Part shown: piece after piece, positions 43,584 to 53,056 of the stretch
Position numbering within the stretch: position 1 is the stretch's first letter
Layout of the letters: every line of letters starts with the position of its first letter
Assembly: GCF_003955665.1 (NCBI RefSeq)
Contig: NZ_RXHU01000045.1
Coordinates: 20,700 to 84,699, forward strand
DNA: 64,000 bases
DNA from: Paenibacillus whitsoniae
Lineage (GTDB): Bacteria; Bacillota; Bacilli; Paenibacillales; NBRC-103111
Direction: 5' to 3'
Program-made: the position numbers and the translations under genes
Notes under the pieces: generated by a model
Seen by the model: only the letters and a program-made list of their open reading frames with translations
Told to the model about the DNA's origin: nothing
Databases searched by the model: none

Positions 43584-43671
43584 TTTCCGAAATAAAGCAC
43601 CGCTAACTTTCCGACAAATCGCCATGGGCCCCGGAGTCTTTGTCGGAAACGGTGAGCGGTAATGTCGGAAA
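43584..43671. repeat. Short four-unit repeat, TTTCCG family
   Basis: TTTCCG occurs forward at 43584 and 43608 and as CGGAAA at 43644 and 43666, giving spacings of 24, 36 and 22. The longer context (CGCTAACTTTCCGACA against TGTCGGAAACGGTGAGCGG) makes two arms of an imperfect inverted repeat. It lies in the 495-bp gap between rlmN and rsmB; no gene is seen there. Confidence 0.6.
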
Positions 43672-43745
43672 GCGCCCTTAGAGGAATGGGGGGAGCGCGC
43701 TGCAGACACGCGCTATTGCAATCCCTACTCGCCGCCCTCACCGAT

Positions 43746-43937
43746 CCTGCAAAAAGTACAGCAAATTCGCCCAAAAGGAGCTAAAAAGAGAGAACACCTG
43801 CAAAAACTACATCAAAAAATAGGGATATCTGCCCATTTCCCCCGTTTCCAAGGATAATCGCACAATTTTCATGTACAAAATGCAGGATTTCCCTCCATTG
43901 ACCCTTCATCGCGAGAATTTACTGTACAAAATGCAGG
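43746..43937. repeat. Four-unit element A, 192 bp, first copy
   Basis: Units of 16 bp: CCTGCAAAAAGTACAG (43746), CCTGCAAAAACTACAT (43797), and reversed ATGTACAAAATGCAGG (43871), CTGTACAAAATGCAGG (43922). Spacers are 35, 58 and 35 bp. The same layout, length and motif occur at 63781-63972. Confidence 0.75.
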
Positions 43938-43995
43938 ATATCATCCCATCTGCGAGGGCCACCTTTGTTAGGCAAAAGCCGCCAAGCAGCCCTCC

Positions 43996-45432
43996 TTACG
44001 AAGAAGCCTCGCGCTTGCGGAGTCTCGCGATAAAGAAGCCGTCCGAGTGGAACTGCTGCGGCAGGATTTGCACCATACCGGCCTGCACCGCCGCCGGGTC
44101 TACAGCCCCGAACGCCTCCGCGGGCAGCGGAGCCAGCTCAAACTCCGGATGGTCGGCGAGAAACCGCTCGATCATCCCGGCGTTCTCCTCGTGCTCGATC
44201 GTGCACGTGCTGTACACGAGCACGCCGCCCGGCTTCAGCAGGCGGTGCACCCGCTCGAGAATCGCGTGCTGCGTCGCCGCAATCGCCGCGATCTCCGCCT
44301 CCTGCTTCGCCCACTTGAGATCCGGCTTCCGCCGGATCACGCCAAAGCCGGAGCAGGGCGCGTCCAGCAGGATGCGGTCGAACGACGCCGGCGCAAAATG
44401 CCGGTCGAGCTCGGTCGCATCCATCACGAGCGTCTCGATCGACGACAGGCCCAGGCGCTCCGCCTGGTCGTCGATCAGCTTCCGCTTGTGCTCATGGAGA
44501 TCACAAGCCCAGATTTTGCCCGTATCGCCCATCTTCTCGGCGATGTGGGCCGTTTTGCCGCCCGGGGCGGCGCAGCAGTCCAGCACGGTCATGCCCGGGC
44601 GCGGGTCCAGAGCTTCGGCGACGAGCATCGAGCTCTCGTCTTGAATCGAGAAGTCCCCGTGACCGAAGCCGGGGACTAACGCCATATTCCCGGCCCCGTG
44701 CACCAATACACCGGCCGGGGCCAGCAGCGACGCTTCCGCGCGAATATCCGCCGCCTCCAGCTGCCGCAGCAGCTCCGCTCGGCTGAGCCGTCGCGCGTTC
44801 GCGCGAATGCTCACATGCGGCGGCACATTGTTCGCCGCACATATCTGTTCCGTCAGCTCCGCCCCAAGCTGACGGATCCATCGGCGCACGAGCCATTCCG
44901 GATGGGAATGGCCCAGCGCGATGCGCTTGACGTCGCCGAGCGCCGCCGGCAGCGCAAGCTCGGCCTTGCTGCGGAGCACCGCCCGCAGCACGCCGTTGAC
45001 CATGCCCGAGATGCCTTGGTGGCCCCGGCGCTTGGCAATGTTGACCGCTTCGCTCACGACCGCATGGTCGGGGATGCGGTCCAAATAATACAGCTGATAG
45101 AAGCTCAGCCGCAGCAAGCACCGCACCCAGGGCTCCAGCTTCGCGAGCCCTTTGCTCACGAACCGCTCGAGGAAGAAGTCGATCGTATTTTTCCGGCCGA
45201 TCGTGCCGTACACGAGCTCGGTGGCAAGCCCCGCATCCGCCCGCGGGAGCGCGTGCTTTTGCAGCACCTGGTTCAGCAGCAGGTTGCTGTAGGCCTGGTT
45301 TTCCTCTACCCGAACCAGCACATCCAGCGCCGCTTCACGGGCGGAATGCCGAACAGCGCTGCTCTTTGCAGCGCTGGGAGAAGCCGTAGCGGCCTTATGC
45401 GTTTTTCCATGCGTACGATTAGTTGTAGACAA
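43996..45432 (-). CDS. rsmB: 16S rRNA (cytosine-967-C5)-methyltransferase RsmB
   Basis: 478 residues. N-terminal NusB-like RNA-binding domain (AREAALDVLVRVEENQAYSN, ADAGLATELVYGTIGRK), then the Rossmann methyltransferase: LDCCAAPGGKTAHIAE (SAM site), LDAPCSGFGVIRRKPD and YSTCTIEHEEN with the two catalytic cysteines. It belongs to the conserved priA-def-fmt-rsmB-rlmN operon, but here a 289-bp structured gap separates it from fmt. The N-terminal 30 residues (MSTTNRTHGKTHKAATA...) are low-complexity. Confidence 0.96.
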   Translation of the reverse strand: MSTTNRTHGKTHKAATASPSAAKSSAVRHSAREAALDVLVRVEENQAYSNLLLNQVLQKHALPRADAGLATELVYGTIGRKNTIDFFLERFVSKGLAKLEPWVRCLLRLSFYQLYYLDRIPDHAVVSEAVNIAKRRGHQGISGMVNGVLRAVLRSKAELALPAALGDVKRIALGHSHPEWLVRRWIRQLGAELTEQICAANNVPPHVSIRANARRLSRAELLRQLEAADIRAEASLLAPAGVLVHGAGNMALVPGFGHGDFSIQDESSMLVAEALDPRPGMTVLDCCAAPGGKTAHIAEKMGDTGKIWACDLHEHKRKLIDDQAERLGLSSIETLVMDATELDRHFAPASFDRILLDAPCSGFGVIRRKPDLKWAKQEAEIAAIAATQHAILERVHRLLKPGGVLVYSTCTIEHEENAGMIERFLADHPEFELAPLPAEAFGAVDPAAVQAGMVQILPQQFHSDGFFIARLRKREASS

Positions 45433-45721
45433 AGGAGATACCTCTTTTTTAAAGTTCTACGGCGTTCACAGTGCCTAGGCCGTGGCTGAACACCCGCTCA
45501 GGGGCATCTTTCACCGCCTTTTCGCCCAAATATAAGCATTTATGCGTTTCACTTGTGAAGTCGGCTTATATTTTTGATAAACGCACTCGTCCCTAAGGGG
45601 ACGGCGTAAGCCGTTTATTATACCTGCTGCGTCACTTTTGCTTGACGTACCCCCGGTACACCTTCACAAAAGTTCCTTGCATGGAACGAAAATTCGGCCA
45701 AATCTGCTTCCTTCTGAGTAT
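45433..45721. other. Structured intergenic stretch between fmt and rsmB
   Basis: No gene seen. AAATATAAGC near 45528 has its inverted partner GCTTATATTT about 26 bp later. Further on, ATAAACG and CGTTTAT enclose CGTCCC-TAA-GGGGACG. These stems lie in the leftward transcript between fmt and rsmB and could be processing or regulatory elements. Confidence 0.45.
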
Positions 45722-46663
45722 TCAGTCACGTCCTAGCACCGTGCCTTTCGGAATCTGCACACCGCGTACAAACTCCGCAACAGGCATCGCTTTTTTTCCG
45801 GCAGGCTGAATTTCGGTCAGCAGCAGCGATCCGTCGCCGGTCGCCACCTCAAGGCCCTGCGCACTGCAAGACAGCACCGTGCCGGGCGCAGCGCCAGCCG
45901 CTCCCGAGCCGCTTGGCTTCACAGCCGCCCAGACCTTCATCACGTCGCCGTTCCACAACGTATACGCCCCTGGGAACGGATTCAGCCCGCGAATATGATT
46001 CCACAGCTCGCGCGACGTGCGCGACCAGTCCAGCAGCTCGTCCTCCCGGGAAATGTTCGGCGAGTAAATCGCCTCCGCTTCCACCTGAGGCACCGCCTCA
46101 ATGCGTCCCGCCAACAGGTCCGGCAGCGTCCGTTTCAGCAGATCCGCCCCGGCCACGCTCAGCTTCTCAAACAAGGTGCCGGTCGTGTCCGTATCCAGAA
46201 TCGGCAGCTCCACCTTGGCGATCATATCGCCGGTGTCGAGGCCGACGGCCATGTACATGATCGTCACGCCGGTGACGCTCTCACCGCGGATGACGGCATG
46301 ATGAATCGGCGCCCCGCCGCGATATTTCGGCAGCAGAGACGCATGAATATTGATGCAGCCGTGCTGAGGCAAATCGAGCACCGCTTTCGGCAAAATCTGC
46401 CCGTAAGCCGCCGTCACAATCAGATCCGGCTTCAGCTCGCGCAGCCTCTCTACAGATTCCGGGCTCCGCAGCTTCTCAGGCTGCAGCACCGTAATACCGT
46501 GCTTTTCCGCTTCCGCCTTCACCGGCGTCGGCGTCAGGACGCGCTTGCGCCCTTTCGGCCGATCCGGCTGCGACACGACCGCAACGACGTTGTAGCCCTC
46601 CGCGATCAGCGTCTGCAAGGAAGGCACCGCGAACTCCGGCGTTCCCATGAAAATAATGTTCAC
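45722..46663 (-). CDS. fmt: Methionyl-tRNA formyltransferase
   Basis: 313 residues: MNIIFMGTPEFAVPSLQ, the folate site (NIHASLLPKYRGGAPI, with the catalytic Asn and His) and GDTGTM-like LDTGDMIAKVELPI. It formylates initiator Met-tRNA so translation can begin. The GTG start shares one base with the stop of def (TAGTG). C-terminal OB domain from about 205 to the end. Confidence 0.97.
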   Translation of the reverse strand: MNIIFMGTPEFAVPSLQTLIAEGYNVVAVVSQPDRPKGRKRVLTPTPVKAEAEKHGITVLQPEKLRSPESVERLRELKPDLIVTAAYGQILPKAVLDLPQHGCINIHASLLPKYRGGAPIHHAVIRGESVTGVTIMYMAVGLDTGDMIAKVELPILDTDTTGTLFEKLSVAGADLLKRTLPDLLAGRIEAVPQVEAEAIYSPNISREDELLDWSRTSRELWNHIRGLNPFPGAYTLWNGDVMKVWAAVKPSGSGAAGAAPGTVLSCSAQGLEVATGDGSLLLTEIQPAGKKAMPVAEFVRGVQIPKGTVLGRD

Positions 46664-47142
46664 TATTCCTCTTCCTCTTCATCCGCCGTGTACGTTTTGG
46701 TCGCAAGATCGGTGAACAGGATACCGTTCAGGTGATCGATCTCGTGAAAAATGCATCGGGCCAGCAGTTCTGTACCGGTCACTTCGATCGGATTTCCGTT
46801 GCGATCCTGCCCTTTTGCCGTTACGTTGAGGGGACGCAGCACATCGCCGCGCAGCCCAGGGATGCTTAGGCAGCCCTCAGGCCCCAGCTGTTCGCCGCTG
46901 GAAGTCACGATTTCCGGATTGACCATCTCGATCAGGCCGCCGTGCTCTTCGCCGCAGTCCATTACGATCACACGCTTCAAAATACCGATTTGCGGAGCCG
47001 CTAAGCCCACGCCCTCCGCGTCGTACATCGTGTCTGCCATATCATCAAGCAGCTTGTGCAGGTTAGAATTAAATTTCGTAACTGTGATCGCTTTCTCGCG
47101 CAGCACAGGATCTGGATCTTTTACAATAATGCGAATTGCCAT
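46663..47142 (-). CDS. def: Peptide deformylase
   Basis: 159 residues. [21 protein letters not shown] (Cys ligand) and [11 protein letters not shown] (His ligands) are the three diagnostic motifs of the metalloenzyme that removes N-formyl groups. The start ATG 47142 follows GTAGGTG; the longer upstream frame would overlap the MITE at 47172 and is rejected. C-terminal acidic tail EEEEE. Confidence 0.97.
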   Translation of the reverse strand: MAIRIIVKDPDPVLREKAITVTKFNSNLHKLLDDMADTMYDAEGVGLAAPQIGILKRVIVMDCGEEHGGLIEMVNPEIVTSSGEQLGPEGCLSIPGLRGDVLRPLNVTAKGQDRNGNPIEVTGTELLARCIFHEIDHLNGILFTDLATKTYTADEEEEE

Positions 47143-47171
47143 AAATAATGTGCACCTACTTTCAAGAAGTT

Positions 47172-47338
47172 GTTCAAAAAGCCGTCTTTTGATCACGAAG
47201 TAATTTATGAAGCGGACTCGGCATCGAATCTTGCGTTCAGCTTCGAAGGAAGGTAGCCATGTAGTTTTGCCTACACTCCGCTCCTCCTTCTTCAGCTTCT
47301 CACAACCTTCTCGGTGCTGAAAAGCCTGCTTTTTGAAC
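47172..47338 (-). mobile_element. 167-bp MITE-like repeat, copy 1
   Basis: Ends in GTTCAAAAAGC and its inverse GCTTTTTGAAC. Read on the minus strand it matches 59935-60101 nearly throughout, including CAGCACCGAGAAGGTT, GAAGCTGAAGAAGGAGGAGC and GAAGCTGAACGCAAGATTCG. It codes for nothing and sits between priA and def. No target-site duplication is clear. Confidence 0.75.
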
Positions 47339-47367
47339 CACGCATTTCAAGTCTTGAACATGCCGAA

Positions 47368-49881
47368 TTACATCAAATATTGCGGGTCTACGTCCACGGA
47401 GACCGTCAGCTTTTCCTTCGCCGAGCGCTCCTCGAACCAGGCCACCGTCTGCGAGACAATATCCGAAGCGACATCATCCCCACGATATTTTACCACGCAT
47501 TGGAATCGATATCTATCTTTGATTCGGGAAATTGGCGACGCGACAGGCCCGAGGACATCCATATGAAAAAATTCCTCATCGGTCACGACCGGTGTAAACA
47601 AGTCAGTCTGCCTAGTCATGTACGGGCGCGCAATCTCTTTGAGCCTGGTCACAAACGCTTCCGCCATGCGCACCAGCAGCGACAGCTGCTCATGGGTGAA
47701 CGTCACCAGAATGAGCCGCTGATACGGCGGATAGCCGAGATTCGCACGAACATCGAGCTCCTGATTGGCAAACGCGGTGTAATCGTGACGGCTTGCATGC
47801 TGAATGCTGTAATGATCCGGCGTGTACGTCTGCACGAACACTTCACCTTGCTTTTCATGCCGTCCGGCCCGGCCCGCCACCTGCGTCAGCAGTTGAAACG
47901 TCCGCTCCGCCGAACGAAAATCGGGAATATTCAGCACCGTATCCGCCGCAATAACCCCAACCAAGGTCACATCGGGAAAATCAAGCCCTTTGGCCACCAT
48001 CTGCGTGCCCAGCAGCACGTCCGCCTGCTTGTCTCGGAAGAGGGACAACCACTTTTCGTGCGAGCCTTTTTCCGACGTCGTATCGACGTCCATGCGGATG
48101 ACCCGGATGCCCGGGAAAATTTTGCTCAGCTCTTCTTCCACCCGCTGCGTCCCCGTGCCAAAATGGCGGATATGCTCCGACTGGCAGCTCGGACACTGCG
48201 TCACTTCCCGCTCCGCGTAGCCGCAATAATGGCAGCGCAGCATGCGCGAGCTTTGGTGGTACGTCAGCGAAATGTCGCAATGCGGACACTGGGCGACGTA
48301 GCCGCACGTCCGGCACATGACGAACGTCGCATACCCCCGGCGATTGAGCAGCAAAACAATCTGTTCTTTCTTGTGTAACCGTTCTTCGATCGCTTTATAC
48401 AGCGGCCTGGAGAACATGGAGCGGTTGCCGGTTTTGAGCTCCTCCCGCATATCCACAATCGTCACCGGCGGCATCGGTCTGCTGGCCACACGTTCTGTCA
48501 TCGTCAGCAGGGTAAAAGGAGGCTTCGCCCGGTCCCTCCGACGTCTCGTCAGCTCGAGCGTTTCGAGGGACGGCGTTGCCGAACCGAGCACGACCGCTGC
48601 GTTATGCCCTTTGGCCCGCTGTACCGCTACCTCCCGGGTGTGATACTTCGGACTCTCTTCCTGCTTGTAGGACGATTCATGCTCCTCATCAATAATAATA
48701 AGACCGATTTGCGTAAATGGGGCAAAAATCGCCGAACGCGCGCCGATCACGACTTTCACCTGCTTGCGGGTGATTTTGCGCCATTCGTCGTACCGCTCGC
48801 CGTTCGACAGCCGGCTGTGCAGCACGGCCACCTGGTCACCGAAGCGGCCTTTGAACCGTTCCACCATTTGCGGCGTCAACGAAATTTCGGGCACGAGCAC
48901 GATCGCTTCCTTGCCCATGTCTAACGCTTGCTGGATGGACTGCAGGTAAACTTCCGTCTTGCCGCTTCCCGTCACACCGTGCAGGAGGAACACTTCGTGC
49001 CGATCTTCCGCAACAGCTGCCTTGATCGGTGCAAAAACACGCGATTGCTCCTCCGTCAGCGTGAGCGGCGTGGTCCGTTTAAACGAGCGGCCCGCGTACG
49101 GATCGCGCATCACCTCAACTTCGCGCAGCTCGATCCAGCCGCGCTCGGCGAGACTTTTCACGGTGGAGGCGCTGATCTCTATCATCTCAATGAGCTCCGT
49201 CAGCCGAATGGCATGCGGATGCTCCATGAGATAACGCAGCACTGCCATCTGCTTGTTCGCTCTGGCCGGCAGCTCCGGCAAGGCAGCTTCCAGCACGCTT
49301 AAGTCTTTTGGGGGGAATACGGTTAAGGCCTTTTTCGTTGCCATCCGGTCCTTCACCATCTGCACTTCAGCCAACACGCCCGCTTGCAGCAGCTCTTTGA
49401 GGAACGCGTCGCGCCCCGGAAACCGTTCCATCAGCCCCTCCATCGTAAGGGTTGCTTTGCCGCGAACGAACTGCACGATCTCCTGCACATCGGACATGTG
49501 AAGCAAAGGGTGCTCCGCACTTTCCTCGCCAACCGTAATGACCCGTTCGTATTTGGCTTTGAGGGCGGCAGGCAGCATCGCTTGCAGCGCCGTCACCTCA
49601 TGGCACAAATACATGCGGGCGATCCAACGCCCCAGGCTCACAAGCTCCGCTGTCAGCGGCGGCACCAGATCCAGCACGTGGCCGATCGGTTTGAGCCGCT
49701 TCGGGTCGACATCCGTCTCGTTCGACAGTCCGACGACAAACCCTTGCAGCACGCGCGGGCCGAACGGCACGCCGACACGGCTGCCGACCTCCACCCAGCT
49801 CCGGAGTTCCTTCGGAACCGCATAGTCAAATGCCCGGTTCGTTTGCTTCGCCGGAACATCGACGATCACTTTTGCGTACAT
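47368..49881 (-). CDS. priA: Primosomal replication restart helicase PriA
   Basis: 837 residues. An N-terminal 3'BD domain (AKVIVDVPAKQTNRAFDYAVP), a winged helix, and the helicase core: LLHGVTGSGKTEVYL, IIDEEHESSYKQEE, VLGSATPSLETLE. The two zinc sites are CRTCGYVAQCPHCD and CHYCGYAEREVTQCPSC, then GTQMVAKGLDFPDVTLVGVI. It restarts collapsed replication forks. Its ATG overlaps the TGA of coaBC. Confidence 0.97.
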   Translation of the reverse strand: MYAKVIVDVPAKQTNRAFDYAVPKELRSWVEVGSRVGVPFGPRVLQGFVVGLSNETDVDPKRLKPIGHVLDLVPPLTAELVSLGRWIARMYLCHEVTALQAMLPAALKAKYERVITVGEESAEHPLLHMSDVQEIVQFVRGKATLTMEGLMERFPGRDAFLKELLQAGVLAEVQMVKDRMATKKALTVFPPKDLSVLEAALPELPARANKQMAVLRYLMEHPHAIRLTELIEMIEISASTVKSLAERGWIELREVEVMRDPYAGRSFKRTTPLTLTEEQSRVFAPIKAAVAEDRHEVFLLHGVTGSGKTEVYLQSIQQALDMGKEAIVLVPEISLTPQMVERFKGRFGDQVAVLHSRLSNGERYDEWRKITRKQVKVVIGARSAIFAPFTQIGLIIIDEEHESSYKQEESPKYHTREVAVQRAKGHNAAVVLGSATPSLETLELTRRRRDRAKPPFTLLTMTERVASRPMPPVTIVDMREELKTGNRSMFSRPLYKAIEERLHKKEQIVLLLNRRGYATFVMCRTCGYVAQCPHCDISLTYHQSSRMLRCHYCGYAEREVTQCPSCQSEHIRHFGTGTQRVEEELSKIFPGIRVIRMDVDTTSEKGSHEKWLSLFRDKQADVLLGTQMVAKGLDFPDVTLVGVIAADTVLNIPDFRSAERTFQLLTQVAGRAGRHEKQGEVFVQTYTPDHYSIQHASRHDYTAFANQELDVRANLGYPPYQRLILVTFTHEQLSLLVRMAEAFVTRLKEIARPYMTRQTDLFTPVVTDEEFFHMDVLGPVASPISRIKDRYRFQCVVKYRGDDVASDIVSQTVAWFEERSAKEKLTVSVDVDPQYLM

Positions 49882-51101
49882 CAAGCATCCCCCACAGAGA
49901 TGAGCCGCTGCGCCGCAAGCTGCAGCAGCTCGCGCGCCACCTCCGATTTGCTGCGCAGGGACAGCGCCTGAACGAGACCGCTTCGATCATAAATGCGGAC
50001 AATATTCGTATCTGTGCCAAAGCCCGCGCCAGCCTGCGACACGTCGTTGCCGACGATAAGATCGCAGTTTTTGCGGTTCAGCTTGTCCATCGCATAATCG
50101 TCCAGGTTCTCCGTCTCGGCGGCAAAGCCGATGACAAACTGATGTGTTTTGAGCGTACCGATCTCCTGCAAAATATCCGGATTCTTCACAAGCTGGAGCG
50201 TGAGCGTATCCGCTTTTTTCTTGATCTTCTGCGTGGCCGCTTCCGCCGGACGATAGTCCGCCACTGCCGCCGCTTTCACGACCACATCCTGCGCATCCAG
50301 ACGCGACAGCACCGCTTCACGCATATCGAGTGCGGACTGCACGCGCACGAGCTGAGCGCCGGCAGGCGCCGACAGCGCAGTTGGCCCTGACACGAGCGTC
50401 ACCTGTGCGCCCATGCGCACCGCTTCCTCTGCGATGGCATAGCCCATTTTGCCCGACGAATCATTGGTCAAATAGCGAACCGGATCCAGCCGCTCGACCG
50501 TGCCGCCAGCGGTCACCAGCACGCGCTTGCCCGCAAGCGGCTTCTTCTCGCCGGCAAAAAAGCGTTCTACCGCGGCAAAAATTTCCTCCGGCTCCGCCAG
50601 CCGGCCCTTGCCGACATATCCGCAGGCGAGCTGACCCTCGCCAGGCTCGATAAACCGAACGCCGCGACTCGCCAGCGTCTGCATATTCGCCTGTACAGCC
50701 GGATTGGCGTACATATGCACGTTCATCGCCGGCGCCACCCAGATCGGCGCTTCCGTCGCCAGCAGCGTCGTGCTCAGCATGTCGTCGCCGAGCCCCAGCG
50801 CCAGCTTGCCGATCATATTCGCCGTCGCCGGCGCAATCAGCACGAGATCCGCGCTGTCCGCCAAGTTAATGTGAGAGACAACCGACGGATCTTTTTCATC
50901 GAACGTATCGACGAACACGTGATGCCGGGACAGCGTCTGAAACGTCAGCGGCGCGACAAACTGCACGGCGGATTCGGTCATGATCACCCGAACCGTCGCG
51001 CCGGCCTGCGTCAATTTGCTCGTCAGCGCAGCCGCCTTATACGCCGCGATCCCGCCGCATACGCCGAGTACAATCGTTTTGCCTTGCAAAGCAACACTCA
51101 T
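49881..51101 (-). CDS. coaBC: Bifunctional CoaBC (PPC synthetase/decarboxylase)
   Basis: 406 residues. The CoaC half (flavoprotein decarboxylase) has LGVCGGIAAYKAA, the catalytic His in SHINLADSADLVLIAPATANMIGK and PAMNVHMYANPAVQANM. The CoaB half (synthetase) has VLVTAGGTVERLDPVRYLTN, GKMGYAIAEEAV and KAAAVADYRPA. Together they make 4'-phosphopantetheine; CoaD at the left of the window acts next. It is the first gene of the priA operon here; the 800-bp gap upstream holds repeats. Confidence 0.97.
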   Translation of the reverse strand: MSVALQGKTIVLGVCGGIAAYKAAALTSKLTQAGATVRVIMTESAVQFVAPLTFQTLSRHHVFVDTFDEKDPSVVSHINLADSADLVLIAPATANMIGKLALGLGDDMLSTTLLATEAPIWVAPAMNVHMYANPAVQANMQTLASRGVRFIEPGEGQLACGYVGKGRLAEPEEIFAAVERFFAGEKKPLAGKRVLVTAGGTVERLDPVRYLTNDSSGKMGYAIAEEAVRMGAQVTLVSGPTALSAPAGAQLVRVQSALDMREAVLSRLDAQDVVVKAAAVADYRPAEAATQKIKKKADTLTLQLVKNPDILQEIGTLKTHQFVIGFAAETENLDDYAMDKLNRKNCDLIVGNDVSQAGAGFGTDTNIVRIYDRSGLVQALSLRSKSEVARELLQLAAQRLISVGDA

Positions 51102-51169
51102 GGGGACTCCCCTTTCTTATTAAGTACTTATCAGCCTATCGCGGGAGACGCCGACGACACCTAGCTGGT

Positions 51170-51356
51170 GCTAACGGTCGCTACAGCGGCTATTTGGCCT
51201 TAAATCACTCGTTGTGGGCTGTAACGGTTGCCACGGAGCCTATTTGCCTAAGATAAGCCCTATTTCACCAGTTTTTATCTACATAAGCGCTGTGGCGCCC
51301 GTTAGCATCCAGATTGCCCGCATTTCGGAGCAATAGCCGCTATGGCATCCGTTACA
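51170..51356. repeat. Four-unit element B, TAACGG family
   Basis: GCTAACGGTCGCTACAGCGG at 51170 and CTGTAACGGTTGCCACGGAG at 51219 are forward; their reverse-complement partners read GCGCTGTGGCGCCCGTTAGC and GCCGCTATGGCATCCGTTAC. TAACGG positions are 51172, 51222, 51299 and 51349, a 50/77/50 layout. It is in the coaBC upstream region. Confidence 0.6.
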
Positions 51357-51510
51357 GCTGTTTTCCCTATCCGTCTAGCCTTGATATTGCCCAAACAAGC
51401 GGCAATCCCCATTTCCCATTCTTCGAAGTACCACCGTTAGCGACAAGATGGGCTACTTAGGTACTTGCCACGGCGAATTCGTTTTCCAGCCAAGTGTGCT
51501 CAAGTAAATA

Positions 51511-51687
51511 CCTGGGATTATGCAGGAATTTTCCGCAAAAAAAGCGCTTCTTAGCAAAATTCCTGCGAATAGGCAGTATTTAAGAGGGATCTGCTTCAAA
51601 AAGGGATCCTCTCCCAAAATACCTGCAAAATCGCAGGCATTTCCTGAAATCGAGCTCTTTCAAAGGAAATTCCTGCACTTCTGCAGG
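51511..51687. repeat. Four-unit element C, palindromic CCTGC units
   Basis: Four 16-bp palindrome-like units, CCTGGGATTATGCAGG, CCTGCGAATAGGCAGT, CCTGCAAAATCGCAGG and CCTGCACTTCTGCAGG, start at 51511, 51562, 51622 and 51672. Spacings are 51, 60 and 50. The rest of 51102-51874 shows no gene. Confidence 0.6.
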
Positions 51688-51874
51688 CTTTGCTCCCCGG
51701 GGCCAATGCAGGGCTGAATCAAAACCGAATCGCACCTCCATCGCTTCCCGCCTTTTCCACTCAACGGCAAAAATTCGCCGACTGCACGACCGCTTTCACT
51801 ATCGCTAATCAGGCGCAAACTTCCCTATAAGCATCGGGATATATAAGCCGCCGCCTCTACAAACTCATCGCAGA

Positions 51875-51903
51875 GAAAAAAATAACAACCACGAGGGTTG
51901 TTG
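51875..51903 (-). terminator. Terminator of the rpoZ operon
   Basis: On the minus strand AACAACC-CTCGT-GGTTGTT followed by ATTTTTTTC. It lies just after the rpoZ stop, so coaBC needs its own promoter. Confidence 0.88.
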
Positions 51904-51914
51904 GAAAAATGGGT

Positions 51915-52133
51915 TTATTTCTCATTGTTCTCGGACGGATCAATTTTCTCGTAACCAATGTAACGGCCGTACAACTCTTCCAAGGCAAAACCGACTTGTT
52001 TGTGCGCCTTATGGCCTTTCAAATCGGATTTCGCGCCGTCGCGCAGGGATCTAGCCCGTTTGGAAGCCGCAACCACCAAGGAATATTTGCTGTCCACAAT
52101 GTCCAGCAGTTTATCGATTGAAGGGTATAGCAT
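51915..52133 (-). CDS. rpoZ: RNA polymerase omega subunit
   Basis: 72 residues starting MLYPSIDKLLDIVDSKYSLV, with the family's VVAASKRARSL motif that wraps the beta-prime C-terminus. Its ATG follows the gmk stop directly. The gene order yicC-remA-gmk-rpoZ is standard in Bacillota. Confidence 0.96.
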   Translation of the reverse strand: MLYPSIDKLLDIVDSKYSLVVAASKRARSLRDGAKSDLKGHKAHKQVGFALEELYGRYIGYEKIDPSENNEK

Positions 52134-52772
52134 TTATTTCACCTCGTTTATCCATTGTACGACTTTGGGGAACATTCGGTCTTTCTTGCAATGCTCAGCC
52201 GCCAAAATCGCTTGAATCTTCGAACAAGCCTTCTCGACGTGATCGTTCACAATCGCATAATCATAATGCTCCATTAAACGAATTTCGTCAAGCGCCACCG
52301 ACATCCGGCTGCGAATGACATCGTCCGTCTCCGTACCGCGCGTCACAATGCGGTTCTCCAGCTCGTCGAGCGACGGAGGCAGCAAGAAGATGAACACACC
52401 TTCCGGAAACTTCTGCTTTACCTGCAGCGCACCCTGAACTTCAATCTCCAGAATCACGTCTTTGCCGGCACGCAGCGTATCTTCAACGAAACGTCGTGGC
52501 GTCCCATAGAAATTCCCTACGTATTCCGCCCATTCCAGCACCTCGTCGGTGTCGATCAACTGCTGAAACTGCTCGCGGGTTTTGAAAAAATAGTTCACAC
52601 CATCGACTTCACCCTGGCGCGGAGAGCGCGTCGTCGCCGAAACGGAGTATACAATGTCCGGCGCGCATTTGCGCAGAGCCGCACATACCGTTCCTTTCCC
52701 GACCCCGGAAGGGCCGGAAAGCACAATCAGAATCCCTCTCTCACGCTCAAGCGTGTTCGTATTACTCGTCAT
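52134..52772 (-). CDS. gmk: Guanylate kinase
   Basis: 212 residues. [17 protein letters not shown] (P-loop), [17 protein letters not shown] (GMP site) and [12 protein letters not shown]. It phosphorylates GMP to GDP. The ATG at 52772, eight bases from AAGGA, is inside the end of remA and is preferred to ATG 52778. Confidence 0.97.
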   Translation of the reverse strand: MTSNTNTLERERGILIVLSGPSGVGKGTVCAALRKCAPDIVYSVSATTRSPRQGEVDGVNYFFKTREQFQQLIDTDEVLEWAEYVGNFYGTPRRFVEDTLRAGKDVILEIEVQGALQVKQKFPEGVFIFLLPPSLDELENRIVTRGTETDDVIRSRMSVALDEIRLMEHYDYAIVNDHVEKACSKIQAILAAEHCKKDRMFPKVVQWINEVK

Positions 52773-53022
52773 GATCATCGTCCTTATTCGAAAGTCTATG
52801 CGCTACCGTTTCTGGCTGTACGGCCGATAAAATCACATGATCGCTGTCCGTGATAATAACAGCCCGGGTTCTTCTACCATATGTAGCGTCAATCAGCATG
52901 TGACGATCACGTGCCTCTTGAATGATTCTCTTGATCGGAGCCGATTCGGGGCTGACGATCGAGATAATGCGGTTCGCCGATACGATGTTGCCGAACCCAA
53001 TATTGATTAATTTGATAGCCAT
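52762..53022 (-). CDS. remA: RemA/DUF370 regulator
   Basis: 86 residues starting [19 protein letters not shown], with [14 protein letters not shown] and [19 protein letters not shown]. RemA forms ring-like DNA-binding assemblies that activate biofilm and osmoprotection genes. GGAGG lies before the ATG. It overlaps gmk slightly. Confidence 0.95.
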   Translation of the reverse strand: MAIKLINIGFGNIVSANRIISIVSPESAPIKRIIQEARDRHMLIDATYGRRTRAVIITDSDHVILSAVQPETVAHRLSNKDDDHDE

Positions 53023-53056
53023 CTAGACTTCCTCCTCGCGAAGCGCTGCAGCAGCC

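Noticed and set aside
43746..43937. Regular short repeats considered as a CRISPR array
   Set aside because: Units invert halfway, are only 16 bp, number four, and no cas genes are near. Architecture is not CRISPR.
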